Shown here one piece after another: positions 11,516 through 22,981 of a stretch of 64,000 nucleotides of DNA. The translations under genes and the position numbers were made by a program. The DNA is taken from the NCBI GenBank assembly GCA_032718475.1, contig JAUCBJ010007449.1, positions 1 through 64,000 on the forward strand. Reading direction: 5' to 3'. Origin of the DNA: Nemertoderma westbladi. Lineage: Eukaryota > Xenacoelomorpha > Nemertodermatida > Nemertodermatidae. The notes under the pieces are model-generated. The model was not told the DNA's origin, searched no databases, and saw only the letters and a program-made list of their open reading frames with translations. Every line of letters starts with the position of its first letter. Positions within the stretch are counted from its first letter, which is position 1.

Positions 11516-12344
11516 TATATTGGAAATTGTTTTTGATAAGATGAATAGGCCATATATCTTATGTATAGGCTCCTATACATAGTGTCAAAATTATTCATGA
11601 ATATGACTTGAAAGATGATCAATTAGTAAATTTAAAATTAGAAAAGTAATCATCACTTACCTTTATATATTATTTCCACAATAAGTGGTGGCCAATTATC
11701 TGTCTAGACGTATACTGGTATACAATGCAAACTCAGAGGAACAATTGCAACTTGGTTACTGTAGTTATGAGCTGGATAGATATGAAGTAAAATATTTTTT
11801 GCCAATATTTTAAAAAATGAACTAGGCCTACATATACGGTGCGATATATTGGCGGGAAGAAAAACAATGGAAAATTTACAAGCAATTTCATTTGGTTATA
11901 TATTAAACCACCGAATTAAACCACCATTACTTAGCCCTACTCATTGTAACCTACTTGCGCGTACATTATTTTGTATTATACGATTTTACAATACAGTAAT
12001 AATTTATCGAGATTCAAAACATCTCAAATAGGATTTAGATTACAAGCACAAGTAGGTAACATTATTACTAATTATGCAAATTACGTTTAAAATTATTACA
12101 CAAAAATAAAGAAATATCATACATGAAAAATGTTGAAACAATATTATTCAGAAATAAAAATCCTGTCACGATGAAGTAAAAAATATCTTATAACTGTTTG
12201 TTGGCTGTTATTGAATATTAAACTTCAGCAGCAATAATGTATGTGTCTATTGCTGGGAATGCACTGCTACGTAATTTCAGTAGATTAGAAATTGTCCGCG
12301 TTATTCATCCAATCACAATTTAGGGAGTACATGACATGTTTTCT
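11516..12344. other. Non-coding AT-rich stretch
   Basis: No gene or strong repeat is visible. It may include intron or 5' exons of the minus-strand integrase-like gene that I cannot identify. Confidence 0.4.
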
Positions 12345-12640
12345 GTGAATTCCCAACTAAAGTGTAACGTTCATTTAACGTTCAAATATTTAAATTGTTG
12401 ATACGTTGAAAACCAACGGCAATGTAACGTTTGATTAGACTAAGTTTTAAATCGTTATTTTTTAACTAAACTATAACGTTGATTGAACGTAGGATTATAT
12501 TTCAATTACTAAATGTTGATTTTCAACTAAAGTGTAACGGTTATTAACGTTTGATTATTGTTAGTTTTGGCAATGTTAGATTTTAACGAAACTCAGACAC
12601 AAATCTAACGTTAGTTTAACGTTCACTGTTTGCAGGGAGC
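12345..12640. repeat. Degenerate array of AACGTT-containing units
   Basis: The palindrome AACGTT or a near form recurs about ten times within 300 bp, in phrases such as CAACTAAAGTGTAACG and TTTAACGTTC. Longer units are near 60-100 bp and diverged. No coding potential. Confidence 0.55.
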
Positions 12641-12770
12641 GAGCGGGAGGTACCCGGGGCCGGGACAATGGCAAGGAGCAGCAAACAGGGCGTAGGGCAT
12701 AGGGCGTTTATGACTATATAGGGTTTTTGCGATGCTAATCACGAATATGACACTGAAATATATTGTACAT

Positions 12771-14031
12771 TAGGGCGGTGCGTTTTTTACTTTTTTTCGA
12801 TTTCATTGTTCTACCGGTGCACAAAAGTTGCCAAATGGTAAAAAAATAAGGCAAAAAAAATTTCTTTAAATTTCGTCTATATCTTCACGGATCCCAAGAG
12901 GGTTGAAGTTTTGAGCCATCGCGATGCACCATAATGAAATTTATAGCAATATTACACATTAATGAAAGATCAATGACTCAAGAAATAACTTCCTGCATGC
13001 ATCAAATGTCCTCAAATGGGTCCAAACTTAGTTAGATACCAAAGTTTTAATTTTAGGATCAAGGGAACTAGTGCCACAGGCACATGGACGGAACCAACCA
13101 TAGACATATCACTGCAACAAATTGATTTAGTGTATACAGACACCTTGAAAATTAAAGAGTAGTCATTAATTCACTATGGTTTTTGTACAAAACGTGTGGA
13201 ATGGGTCAACTCAATACCAAATATTAATTGGTGGATATAGTCTTGACATTTTGTAAAATAACTTAAGAACTAATGACTCTACCCTTATTTTGAACGTGTA
13301 TACACCCACTACATCGATCATTTCTCTGATGTGTATATTCTTGATTCCTTGAGATAATTCAAAGTATCATATTTTACTGTATTTGTCCATATCACATTAA
13401 GGCGGTAATGTAGACTTGTGCCAGACTTCACATTTTCTGCGATATCTCAAGAACTATTCGCTCTACGTTTGTTTTGAAGGTGTCTACCCCCACTAAATAC
13501 CCATTGCGGTTCTAATAAGCATATTATTAATGCAATAGGAGAATTCAAAGTTGGCCATCGCGAAAATTGAGAATTATCATCACTTGCGCCAAATGGTAGG
13601 TTCTGTCCATGTGCCTGTGGCACTAGTTCCCTTGATCCAAAAATTAAAATTTTGGTATCTAACTAAGTTTGGACCCATTTGATGACATTTGATGCATGCA
13701 GGAAGATATTTCTTGAGTCATTGATTTTTCATTAATGTGGAATATTGCTATAAATTTCATTATGGTGCATTGCGATGGCTCAAAATTTCAACCCTCTTGG
13801 GATCCGTGAAGATATAGACAAAATTTAAAGAATTTGATGACATTTGATGCATGCAGGAAGATATTTCTTGAGTCATTGATTTTTCATTAATGTGGAATAT
13901 TGCTATAAATTTCATTATGGTGCATCGCGATGGCTCAAAATTTCAACCCTCTTGGGATCCGTGAAGATATAGACGAAATTTAAAGAATTTAAAGAATTTA
14001 ATCGAAAAAAAGTAAAAAACGCACCGCCCTA
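12771..14031. mobile_element. hAT-like non-autonomous foldback transposon (MITE)
   Basis: The 1261-bp element has ends TAGGGCGGTGCG / CGCACCGCCCTA and is flanked by the 8-bp duplication TTGTACAT at 12763-12770 and 14032-14039. An 8-bp duplication with T at position 2 and A at position 7, plus TAGGG ends, fits the hAT superfamily. The inverted arms are long: about 12771-13100 matches about 13605-14031 in reverse. The right arm contains an exact-looking tandem duplication of 155 bp (13681-13835 and 13836-13990). There is no transposase frame, so movement would have needed an enzyme encoded elsewhere. Confidence 0.85.
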
Positions 14032-14039
14032 TTGTACAT

Positions 14040-14670
14040 TGTTGATTAGGGAATTTTTGGATATGGATGTTCTGGAATATGAAACTTTTAATATCCTACT
14101 TTAATTTGAATCTTTTTTTATGTTTGTGTTTTGTGTTGAAAGTAAAAAATATAAAAGTCCGTAAATTTGTTTGTTTTAATTTTTCCATCAGTCAGTCACA
14201 GCCCACTAAACAACTATCCCATCCAAGGCATATTATATACTTGGCATATAGTACGTCTTGGACCCATCCCAATCTAGGATGGCTAAAACGACTATCCTTA
14301 TCTGATCTGATCTGACAGTATCTGACACTTGTTCCACCTTGGTTCAGAGCCCACCTTGGTGTAGTGGTTATATTGCTTATAATAGACGAAAGTCAATAGG
14401 CTACGGTTAATGTTATATTTGATTGCGTCGCGGATAAAAGAAAGAAGAAGTTAAAGTTGTACATCCATTAAAATAGCATACGACAGTGTACAGTAGATCA
14501 AAACGGCCTGACGGCCGAATTAGGATTTATAAAATAAAGAATACGTAAAATCAACATATATTTTTTTAATTTATACAACAATCAATAGACATTGAACACA
14601 TAATTTCATTAACAAATATTGCGAAAACATAATTTAAATTAATTTGAAAAAGGGTTAGACCCTTAGAATG
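14040..14670. other. Non-coding
   Basis: No supported gene. A short open frame at 14067-14315 is low-complexity and shows no family signature. Confidence 0.4.
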
Positions 14671-14671
14671 G

Positions 14672-14800
14672 CCCATGTGAAGAATACCAGACTTTCTGCC
14701 GTTATATTTCACTTTGCAGGTTACCCCATGTGAAGAATACCATACTTTCTGCTGTTATATTTCACTTTGCAGTTACCCCTATGTGAAGAATACCAGGTTT
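14672..14800. repeat. Three tandem units of about 53 bp
   Basis: The phrase CCATGTGAAGAATACCA begins units near 14672, 14725 and 14778. Each full unit continues with CTTTCTGCCGTTATATTTCA; the third is cut short. Confidence 0.8.
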
Positions 14801-15090
14801 TCACTAAAAACACAGGTTACAGAAGGGCCGAATCTAACCAAAACAATAAACGAATTAGTATATGTACAGGTTATAAGACAGAAATAAGCGCTATAATACA
14901 CTTAATAAAGATAAATTTAAAAAATAAAAAAATCTCCATAGGCCTATATAAAATTCTAATAAAAAGTCGACCGAAAAGTGAAATCCTGCTATTCATCACA
15001 TGGACGGTTAGAATAAATAATCCATGAACATTCACTGACTCTGAAATATGTATTCCGTATTAATCAGTCTATCTACATTCTATACGTTAT

Positions 15091-15657
15091 GTGGGCAGAA
15101 AGGTAGACCAGCCTAAACTATACCAGAGGCTAGGTGAGTCGAATAAACATTTTCATTATTTGGTCTGTTTTGGACAGGGAGAACTTGCGAGTGATAGAGC
15201 AAGGGGGGTCGCCACGGAACTGATTGAATTGGGGTGGTCTGGGGTAATAGAGCCAGACGTAGTGTACGTAGGGCCTTACTTAGTGGATGCTAGGGGAATT
15301 AAGTTAGTGGGATGGGCGGACCCGCACGATGGCGAATCCGAGGTTAACACCGAGGATTCGGTGTCATCGGTTAGCGAGAACCCCAGAAAGTGGGAGAAAG
15401 TTAGTAGGACAGAGAGGCGACGGGAGTCCGTCCGACCGATAAGTCCGCTACATCCTTCCGCAAAAGCAAGAAGGGTGTTAGAGATAGATCTGGTGTGTCA
15501 ACTAGACATTGTGGTGCTGGATCAGAAGGAGTTGGAGAGGCAACTAGACGAGGGAACCGCATTATTAGAGAGAGAGAGAGAGTTAGCGAGAGAGTGTAAA
15601 AAGAGGGCCGAGAGGGTGGCGAGAAACGGTAGAGAGCGGGAAGAGAGAGAGAGATGA
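15091..15657 (+). CDS. Charged N-terminal gag-like reading frame
   Basis: A 188-codon frame opens just after an acceptor-like GTGGGCAG and has no clear initiating Met, so it may be an exon or a truncated 5' part. The first 75 residues look globular (LGESNKHFHYLVCFGQGE, ARGIKLVGWADPHDGE). The C-terminal third is almost entirely Arg/Glu/Lys (LLERERELARECKKRAERV), which suggests a long charged helix. It lies upstream of a clear BEL-type Gag core in the same orientation, so I infer that it is the N-terminal part of that polyprotein. No database family is recognised. The coding strand then dissolves into a GA-rich repeat. Confidence 0.4.
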   Translation: MGRKVDQPKLYQRLGESNKHFHYLVCFGQGELASDRARGVATELIELGWSGVIEPDVVYVGPYLVDARGIKLVGWADPHDGESEVNTEDSVSSVSENPRKWEKVSRTERRRESVRPISPLHPSAKARRVLEIDLVCQLDIVVLDQKELERQLDEGTALLERERELARECKKRAERVARNGREREERER

Positions 15658-15800
15658 ACGAGCGCAAAGAGCGAGAGGCTAGAGAGACGAACGAGCGCAA
15701 AGAGTGAGAGGCGAGAGAGACGAGCGAGTGCAAAGAGCGTGAGGTGAGGAGGGTTGAGAGGATTGCGAGAGAGAGAGAGTTGGTCGACCAAAGTTAGAGA
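15560..15800. repeat. GA-rich degenerate repeat
   Basis: Repeated GAGAGA and GACGAACGAGCGCAAAGAG units. The last of these occurs three times, about 40 bp apart. The antisense Ser/Leu-rich frames here are artefacts of this composition. Confidence 0.7.
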
Positions 15801-15817
15801 GAGGACAGAGAGAGGTA

Positions 15818-16456
15818 ATGGAAACCTTTGTTAATACCCCACTGACAGGCACTGGGCAACAGACCCAGGACTGGTGTAACCATACGGGGGGGGGGGGGGG
15901 GGGTAATAATAATAATACGTTAGAGGGAATTAATATTAATAGTACCGTAATAGACAACCCCAATCAAACCTTTGTTGCAGGTAATAATATTTTACCCAGT
16001 AATAATAATTCTAATTTAAATGTGCAAAATAATCCAAATAATAATTCTAATTTAAATGTGCAAAATAATCCAAATAATTCTAATTTAAATGTGCAAAATA
16101 ATCCAAATAATTCTAATTTAAATGTGCAAAATAATCCATATAATAACCCTAATTCTGAACAAAATAATTTGAATAATTTAAATAATTTAGGTAACAATGT
16201 TGCGTTAGACAATAATCCCGGGGAAATTAATCAAAATAATATTATCAATAACGGTGCAATTAATACGAACGTAGGGGAGACAGGTGGTCCGGCCAGCGAG
16301 AGCCTGCAAGGCCACGTAGTCACACAGGGAGTAGCGGGGGTGAGTCAACCCAACAGGAGCCTGCAACGCCACGCAGTCGCACAGGGAATAGCGGGGGCGA
16401 GTCAACCCAACGAGAGCCTGCAAGGCCACGCAGTAGCACAGGGAGTAGGGGGGTGA
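15818..16456 (+). CDS. Asn-rich repeat reading frame in gag leader
   Basis: 212 codons in two parts. Residues from about 27 to 150 are extremely Asn-rich, with tandem copies of NSNLNVQNNPN (DNA units of 27-30 bp at about 16010-16135). From about residue 160 there are tandem copies of an 18-residue unit, SLQGHAVAQGVAGVSQPN, encoded by 54-bp DNA units at about 16300-16500. The same SLQGHAVAQG unit occurs in the minus-strand relic at 33.5-34.0 kb, which ties the two elements to one family. A run of 18 G at 15886-15903 encodes poly-Gly and is a likely source of frame errors. Function is unknown; probably a disordered gag segment. Confidence 0.45.
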   Translation: METFVNTPLTGTGQQTQDWCNHTGGGGGGNNNNTLEGININSTVIDNPNQTFVAGNNILPSNNNSNLNVQNNPNNNSNLNVQNNPNNSNLNVQNNPNNSNLNVQNNPYNNPNSEQNNLNNLNNLGNNVALDNNPGEINQNNIINNGAINTNVGETGGPASESLQGHVVTQGVAGVSQPNRSLQRHAVAQGIAGASQPNESLQGHAVAQGVGG

Positions 16457-16774
16457 GTCAACCCAATGGGAGCCTGCAAGGCCACGCAGTCGCACATGGA
16501 GAGGCAGAGGTGAGTAGATCCAGCCAGGGTAGAGATAGTGCGTCGACTAGAGAGGGGCGTAGAAGCTAAGTAGGAGGTAGCGAAGTAAGAGGTGGCGGGC
16601 ACCCCACCACGAGAGGGGGGGGGGGGGGGGGGGGCATAGAATGTCCCACAAGTATCGGCGGACAATGCACGCGGCGAGTTAGGTGAACCGCGGCACCCGA
16701 CGACAGAGAATAGTAGGGGGATTACTAGTATCCCCAGGAGCGTCCAACCGGGTAGAGAGAGAGAGGTTGGCGCT

Positions 16775-17170
16775 GTGAGCAGGCAAATGACAAGACGTCG
16801 AGCCCAGTCGGAAGACGGAAGAAGAACAACGGAGTTTATCTGGGAGGTCGAAGCGAGATCTCACGAGGGGGATCGCTACACTGAAGAGAGAAGAAGCGAA
16901 GATAATAGAAGAACGGTTGCTACGAGCAACCGGAGAGCAAGGACGGACAGTGAACTGTCGGTAGCAGAGATGGAGTTAGAGAGTCAGTGGGGTCGAACTC
17001 CGGGAGATTGCCATCGCCCCAGAGAGATGCTGCCTGGTGAGATATATCACACACTGGGAGAAGGGTACAGGATGTACCGGTGCGAGGACGAGGACAGGAG
17101 AGGGGATCGAAGGGAAACTTCCTGACGGGACATAGCTGCTGATCGAGAGTACGGTAGTCGCGGGGAGGTC
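16775..17170 (+). CDS. Arg/Glu-rich gag segment
   Basis: A frame of 116 codons begins MSRQMTRRRAQSEDGRR and is rich in Arg, Glu and Asp. It includes RTPGDCHRPREM and GYRMYRCEDEDRRGDRRE, then stops at TGA (17123-17125). After the stop the same frame continues with RDIAADREYGSRGE into the next segment, so the stop is a single in-frame break. A close copy without that stop lies at 32865-33446 on the minus strand (RTPGDWRRPRE, GYRMYRYEDENRRGNRRE). That comparison shows the TGA here is a mutation of an Arg codon context in this copy. Confidence 0.5.
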
Positions 17171-17173
17171 TTC

Positions 17174-18595
17174 TTGGAATATTCGAGAAGATTAAACTTC
17201 GGTCCGGAGGGACACAGGCAGACTGCAGGACATACTGTAGGCCTTACTGCACATACTATAGGCCATGCTGGAAGAGATAGTGTAGGCGATAGGGTAGCGC
17301 AGACAATGGGATTAGACCAGGAAGTCGTGGCATACATACCGGTAGGTAGGCAAGAGGTGAATAGGCTTGTACCGGTACCTGCACTCCAGTATGACTATAA
17401 TATGCAAGGATATAACATATACCCAGGGGAGGGGGGAGTTATTGCCGGTAGGTGTATGGACCCTAACATGGTAACATCAACCCCAATACCAAATATAACA
17501 CCGGTGGGGGGGGGGGGGGGGGGGGGGGGGCAGGGTGACATTCCCCCATTACAATATCAGCAATACACTCAACCAAGAAAAAAAACCCCGAACCCCTTAG
17601 ACCAAAATAAATCATATGACACAGAGATATGGAGGGGACCGTTACCCCCAATGATATATCCAACGCAGAAGAGGTCGACAGGCCCGATGGGCAAACCGCA
17701 CCCAGCAGCAGGGGAATCTGCACAGCATCCATTGAGCCCACTAGAAGTACAAGCGATGGGAATGGCAACACTCATCGACGCGCTTAAGACCAGGATCAAG
17801 CTGCCGCCAGTGGAGCCATTTAATTTCGATGGAAGCAGACTGGAAGAATATCTGCAATTCCGACGCATGTACAGTAACGAAATATTGACAAAGAACCTGA
17901 CACAGGCGGAGTGCCTAAAATATTTACAAGTTTAAACAGGGAGCCCAGCATACGACATCGTGAGGCAGTATCAAGGTATCGAAGGTGGATTCACAACTGC
18001 ATGGCGGGCCCTAGACAGGGAATACGGACATCCTGCCAAGATCATCCGACAAACCCTAAGGGGAATTACATCAGGCGGATTACAGGATAACCCTCTCAGC
18101 ATCAAGACTTTCGCGAATAAAGTCGAAAAGGCGCTGATTGTGCTGAAGACCTTAGATGCAATAGCGCAGGCACTACCCATCTGGCTAAGAAACAAGTGGA
18201 TAAATATCGCCTTCTCCACCCAGGAGAAGAAGGGTGTGGAGCCGGGCCTAGAGGAGATGTCGAACTTCGTCAATTACGAGGCAGAACTAATCACAGACCC
18301 AGTCTACAGCAAGGATAGTCTGGGGAGGGCGCCGACAGCCGAATACAACAGGCCGAAACCAGAGCACAGTGCAGCAAATGCGTTACCGAAGTTAAGACAG
18401 TCACTACCATACACGGCAACACAGGGGACTACAAGTCCACAGATAGGTGGGAGTAGGGCCACACCGTGGCATGAACAGGGACAAAATAATAACACGAACA
18501 GATACAATCCCAACGAACCCAGTAGGCCAAACCCAAATAATAAGAACGCTAGACAGCTAAGTATGAATACGCGCGATACGCGATGCGCTGTATAG
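17174..18595 (+). pseudogene. BEL/Pao-type Gag core (DUF1759-like)
   Basis: One frame with a single in-frame TAA at 17933-17935. The first part is Pro/Gly-rich and includes a poly-Gly tract encoded by 25 G (17506-17530). From about 17800 the pattern fits the DUF1759 Gag domain of BEL/Pao elements: KLPPVEPFNFDGSRLEEYLQ, then LTQAECLKYLQV before the stop, and afterwards AWRALDREYGHPAKIIRQTL and SIKTFANKVEKALIVLKTL. This region would form the capsid-like part of Gag. The tail is rich in Asn and Pro. It reaches TAG at 18593-18595, but the continuing coding sense moves to another frame near 18555-18575, where GCGATACGCG-type bases are repeated. Confidence 0.75.
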
Positions 18596-19145
18596 AGAAG
18601 GCTATAACCCGAAAAACAAATGCCAATTACACTCAAACGCATTCCATCAGACCATGAACTGCAAGTATTGGCAGGCGTTGCCTAAACAAGATCAAGTAGC
18701 CTATGCAGATATAAATGGACCATGTCATCGATGCGTGGTAGAAGGACACAGATTCGGAGAGTGCAGAGAAACATCGATAGAATACGACGAAACTGATGAG
18801 ACTGGAGGCCAAACTATGGATACGAGCACAACGGGAGCAATGAGAACAGTACTACTCGAAGTAGTACCAGTGAGAATAACAGGAGAGGACGGGCTATCGG
18901 TCACAACATTAATGTTGATCGATAGTGGAGCAGCGTTCACGCTAACGGAGGGTTGGGTGGCCAAAAAGATAGGGTTACGAACGAGGCCAAGCAAGATGGC
19001 GGTAACCACTATCTCGAGTAAAGACGAGGTCTTCAAGATGAGAACGGGGCATTGTAAAATATCAGCGATAACGCCAGAGTGCGATTATGGGGCGACCATC
19101 GATCCCATTCAAATAATAGAATCGATTAATATTAATGCCAGGCGA
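18560..19145 (+). CDS. BEL/Pao zinc-binding region and aspartic protease (DUF1758-like)
   Basis: Read one frame away from the Gag core. It starts around ALYREGYNPKNKCQLHSNAF and contains a Cys/His cluster (CQLHSNAFHQTMNCKYW and GPCHRCVVEGHRFGEC) of the kind that binds zinc and nucleic acid. A retropepsin-like active site follows, LMLIDSGAAFTLTEGWV, with DSGA at 18921-18932. Known DUF1758 proteases cleave the BEL polyprotein. The protein sense fades near 19110-19145 and the DNA passes directly into an LTR-like segment. No reverse transcriptase, RNase H or integrase follows, so this copy has lost pol, probably by internal deletion. Confidence 0.72.
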
Positions 19146-19475
19146 CCCACGAACTACCTTTGGGGAGGGCGACACAAGCCCTAAAGCCACAGAGAGAGGT
19201 GAGAGGTCAAACCACCTCGGAGGGAGAACACAGCTAGTAGAGGCTAGTGGCGGGGGGAAACACTCATAGGGAGTGCCAAAGTGACAATTAGTATATAAGC
19301 CAATAGCAGGCAGGGGAGCACGTGAACAGAGATAGGAAAGCATCCACTGGGTACAGAAGGCCAAGTAGAGTAGGAGGTGAAACCAATATCTGTGTGTATC
19401 AATCATATAACTATTCTGTATTACTGATATACTGGTCAGTTCATTAATCACAGAGTTGCAGACCGGTCATAGTTT
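19146..19475 (+). repeat. LTR-like segment of the BEL family, copy 1
   Basis: It matches the reverse complement of about 34065-34400 over roughly 320 bp. Shared phrases include ACACAAGCCCTAA, CACAGAGAGAGGTGAGAGGT, GTGCCAAAGTGACAATTAG and CACTGGGTACAGAAGGCC. In this copy it lies downstream of protease; in the other it lies upstream of gag. That is the pattern expected of an LTR. Exact ends were not defined, and the element's other LTR was not found upstream of 15091. Confidence 0.65.
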
Positions 19476-21399
19476 TCGACCATCACCAATCAATATCTAT
19501 TACTGATTTACTGCTGTCATTCTGTATTGTGATATCAATTACATACTGATTCTGTGCTATTATCATTTGGAACATTAACATTGAGGAACACAAAACTGTT
19601 ATTTTCCCGAACAGCTTTCAGCCAAAAGGAACACTAGCCCAGCAAATCTAACTCGGTCGGGATCTACGATCCCGTCACACACGCACTCATCCTGATATGG
19701 CCCGTACAGATACAGTGTCATTCTCCTCTTGCCTGAACCCACCACGTCATAATATCTATGTAGGCCTATACGTACATCATTTTCTTCCTTTGTCAGTACC
19801 GTCGTAGTAGGCTTAATGGGACATTCTGATGGGCGTTCCGGCTCGCAGCTCCCTAGCTCCAGGTACTCCCATTCCCCGTATTTGCTCCTCCTTGCTGTTG
19901 CCGTTGTTCCAGGAGCCCCTGTTCGCCCCTCCTTATGCCTTGCCGTTGTCCCGTTTACTCTCCATTCGCCATATAAATAAGCAAGTATACAATGCTGCAG
20001 TGCTTGTACCGGTGACTGCTGTACTACAGTACTAATATAGCAGTCCCTGCAGCAACAAACTGCCCCAATTTATACAAAGACTGTATTAGGTATCTGAATG
20101 TTGATATAAATTGAATTCGGAGGCGTATAGTGACGTCATGACCAATCACAGATCGTTTTCATATTTTGAATAATTTTTAAACTGAAAACACAAATATCTT
20201 GGCTATTTTAGCATCTTATTGAATTCTGTAAACGCCGATGTGTTTCTGTGATATTATTGCATCTAATTCATCTGGTTTTCAATTTGAGTCGTGTACCCCA
20301 TTGTATCCTTGATGTTCAAAGCTCTTAATGTAACTTGTTTTGGTATCAGTATTGAGTTACTAGTTATGATAGAATTCCTCTGCTCTTCTTTGAAATATAA
20401 TAAAATATAAGCTGCGTGAGTATTCACAGAATTTGAAAAATCTTTGGAATTTCGCTTGGGGCGAGTATATTGGCATTGACTACCATTGTCGTTCGATTTT
20501 TGAATCTGGGTCGAAGAGACACGATCCAGGATGATTCCACTAGAATGAAAAAGTTCCTCAGTATATAGATTCATTGCAGATTAAGTTGATTAATATATTA
20601 TAGACAAACTAGGCCTAAGGACTAAACACTAAAAACTTTTAGTCTAAGGGATTGACAGTCTAAGGGAAGTCTAAGGTTACCCCCCTAAAGTTGCATTTGG
20701 GTTTAAAATGATTGCACAACAACAAATATTAATTTTGGATTACTTCTTGCTTGGCCCCAACGTAATTGAAGCTATCATTTCATATTTAGTACAAGCTTTC
20801 AGCACCAGTTTTTGTGGGCTTATAAACACTGGTGTTAGACAAGGTTTTTGCATACGGAAATGCTATGCTAATTTCCCTCCGTTATTTATGAATGTCCAGA
20901 TTTTCGGACAGTTTTCTTCTCTTTTTATTACCAAATGAGTTATAAAATGTTCATTCAACCATATACGTTATTAAATAAATTGTTACTAATAAGTGGCTAA
21001 TCTTCTGTATTTAAGGCCATGCAGAAAAACCACACAAAAGAATTGGCGCCACAAGCAATGCACTACCCTAGATCATACAAACTATAATTTTTACTGGAAT
21101 TTGGAATGTCATTGCATAGAGTGTAAGCATATGCAATGTACATGCATACTGTGCATAGCATTCTATTGGATGTCTATTGTTTGCCACTCTCACTGGGGGG
21201 TCGTCGTCTACCTCTTACATGCAGATAAGAACAAAGGATAGAACGATTGAACACAGGGTATATGCTGTGTAGAATGTGATAATGTGTAATGTATTTGCTG
21301 GCACATGTGCCATTTCTTAATTTTATTGGACCACAAATTACAATAATTAAACCTTTAAAATGGGGCATAAGTATAGTTTGTTGTAGCAACTGTCATAAC
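19476..21399. other. Non-coding
   Basis: No gene is supported. The first 200 bp may still belong to the LTR. The rest is ordinary AT-rich sequence with scattered stops in all frames. Confidence 0.4.
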
Positions 21400-21465
21400 A
21401 AACTTTATTTCGACATACAACTTTTATAAATTTTATTGAAGTGACGAAAAGTAATCCAGACACAG
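21400..21465 (+). other. Candidate 5' UTR exon of the Ly6-like gene
   Basis: A strong donor CACAG/GTGAGT ends this segment at 21465. A matching acceptor (TTTTTAG at 23137-23143) opens the exon that carries the start codon at 23153. The transcription start is not defined. This is inference from splice signals only. Confidence 0.35.
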
Positions 21466-21574
21466 GTGAGTATGGGTTACTTTAAACACAGCAGCTCTAC
21501 TAATTACATTGTGTTCTGAATATATTATTACCATCAAATTAATAACCTATATAACTTTTTGTGTCCTTCTTTAA

Positions 21575-22981
21575 CCCTATTAAACCCGGTGGGGGGGGGG
21601 GGGGGGGGGGGGCGTCAATATGACCCCCCCCCCGTGGTTTTTTTATTATAATTCTGAAACGAACGCAGTTGGGAATCTGAAATTTTATGACATTTCCTAA
21701 AAATCTATTGTCTTCCTAGTAGTGAAAATCGTTTTCAAAAATATTGGGTAGTTTTCGAGTTATAGCACCATTTTTTAACCCTACTTTTGGCACTTTTTTT
21801 GAGACGTTTTTTGAAAATTACATTTAATTAAATATGAATTGTAACATCTCTATTTTTGATTTACACCGGTTTTTTGGTGTTAGCAATTGGATGGAATTCA
21901 TATAAATTGATTTAGAAATTTCAAACATGTAGTTTTCGGCGGGTGCCAAATTTTGGTGCCAGCACCAAATTTTGAAATATGTCAATTTTGTAAATTGATT
22001 GTTTGAAACTTGTTTTTTACGCAATTGGGGTTTTTTGGGGTTATGGTTTCGATGAAATATATACGAGTTGCACCAAGCGTATCAAACTTGTATTTTTCGG
22101 TGCTGGGTGCAAATTTTGGTGCTAGCACGAAATTTTGAAAATCCATTCAATAGATAAAATTGCTTGTGACAAATTGTTTCTCTAGTTTTAGATGTTTATG
22201 GCTGTTCTGAATTCAATGGAATATATAATTATCGAACTAGACATCTCAAACTTGTATTTTTCGGAAGTGGGTGCAAAATGTGGTGCTAGCACAAAATTTT
22301 GAAAACCATCAAATATATCAATTGATTGTGTCACCTTGTTTCTTGCGTTATACGGGTTTGTGAGGGTTCTGAATCCGATGGAATCAATAAAAACAGCACT
22401 GGACATTGCAAACTTGTACTTTTTGGTGATGGGTACGAAATTTGGTGCTAGCACCAAAATTTGCCAAATTACGCCGAAAAATACAAGTAGCAATGATCTG
22501 GCATATTAGAAATGTATTCCATTAGAAAACCTGGAAATGTGAATTTATAGCATCGTATAAGTGAATTAGAAATTTTGTGTTCTAACTGAAAAGTGCTGGT
22601 TACTTGTTTTTTTCATTTTTTTCCTACGCAGAGAGGACTAAACAGCCATTTATAGTAATCATATCATTTTTAAATATTTTCCAATGTATTTTGCGCCCAA
22701 GAAAACCTGTATTGAAACACAATTAGCCGAAAAATTTAACTTTCAAATTTTGTGAAAATTGTGCACTACTTGTAATTTTGGTACTGCAATATAACCACCC
22801 CAGTAAATTTTTTCGAAAATTTTTTTTTCGGTCGGATCCAGACTCGTGATACCTACGCACAAACAAAAAATCAGACGTTTTCGTAAAAATATGTAGATTT
22901 TAGAGGGGGGGGGGGGGGGGGTCAATATGACCCCTTCCCCCCGGTATTTGTACAACATTTTATAGCCCGGTACTAATAGGG
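21575..22981. mobile_element. piggyBac-like MITE, copy 1
   Basis: 1407 bp flanked by TTAA at 21571-21574 and 22982-22985. The ends are CCCTATTA... and ...TAATAGGG, which with the TTAA duplication fits piggyBac-type elements. Near each end there is a G run followed by GTCAATATGAC and a C run, able to form a hairpin with a 3-nt loop. The interior is four diverged tandem units of about 163 bp, each containing GGTGCTAGCACCAAATTTTG or a variant. There is no transposase frame. It lies in the probable first intron of the Ly6-like gene. Confidence 0.85.

Noticed and set aside
15401-16665. Minus-strand Ser/Leu-rich and repetitive frames
   Set aside because: They are antisense to the GA-rich and gag-leader repeats and show no domain.
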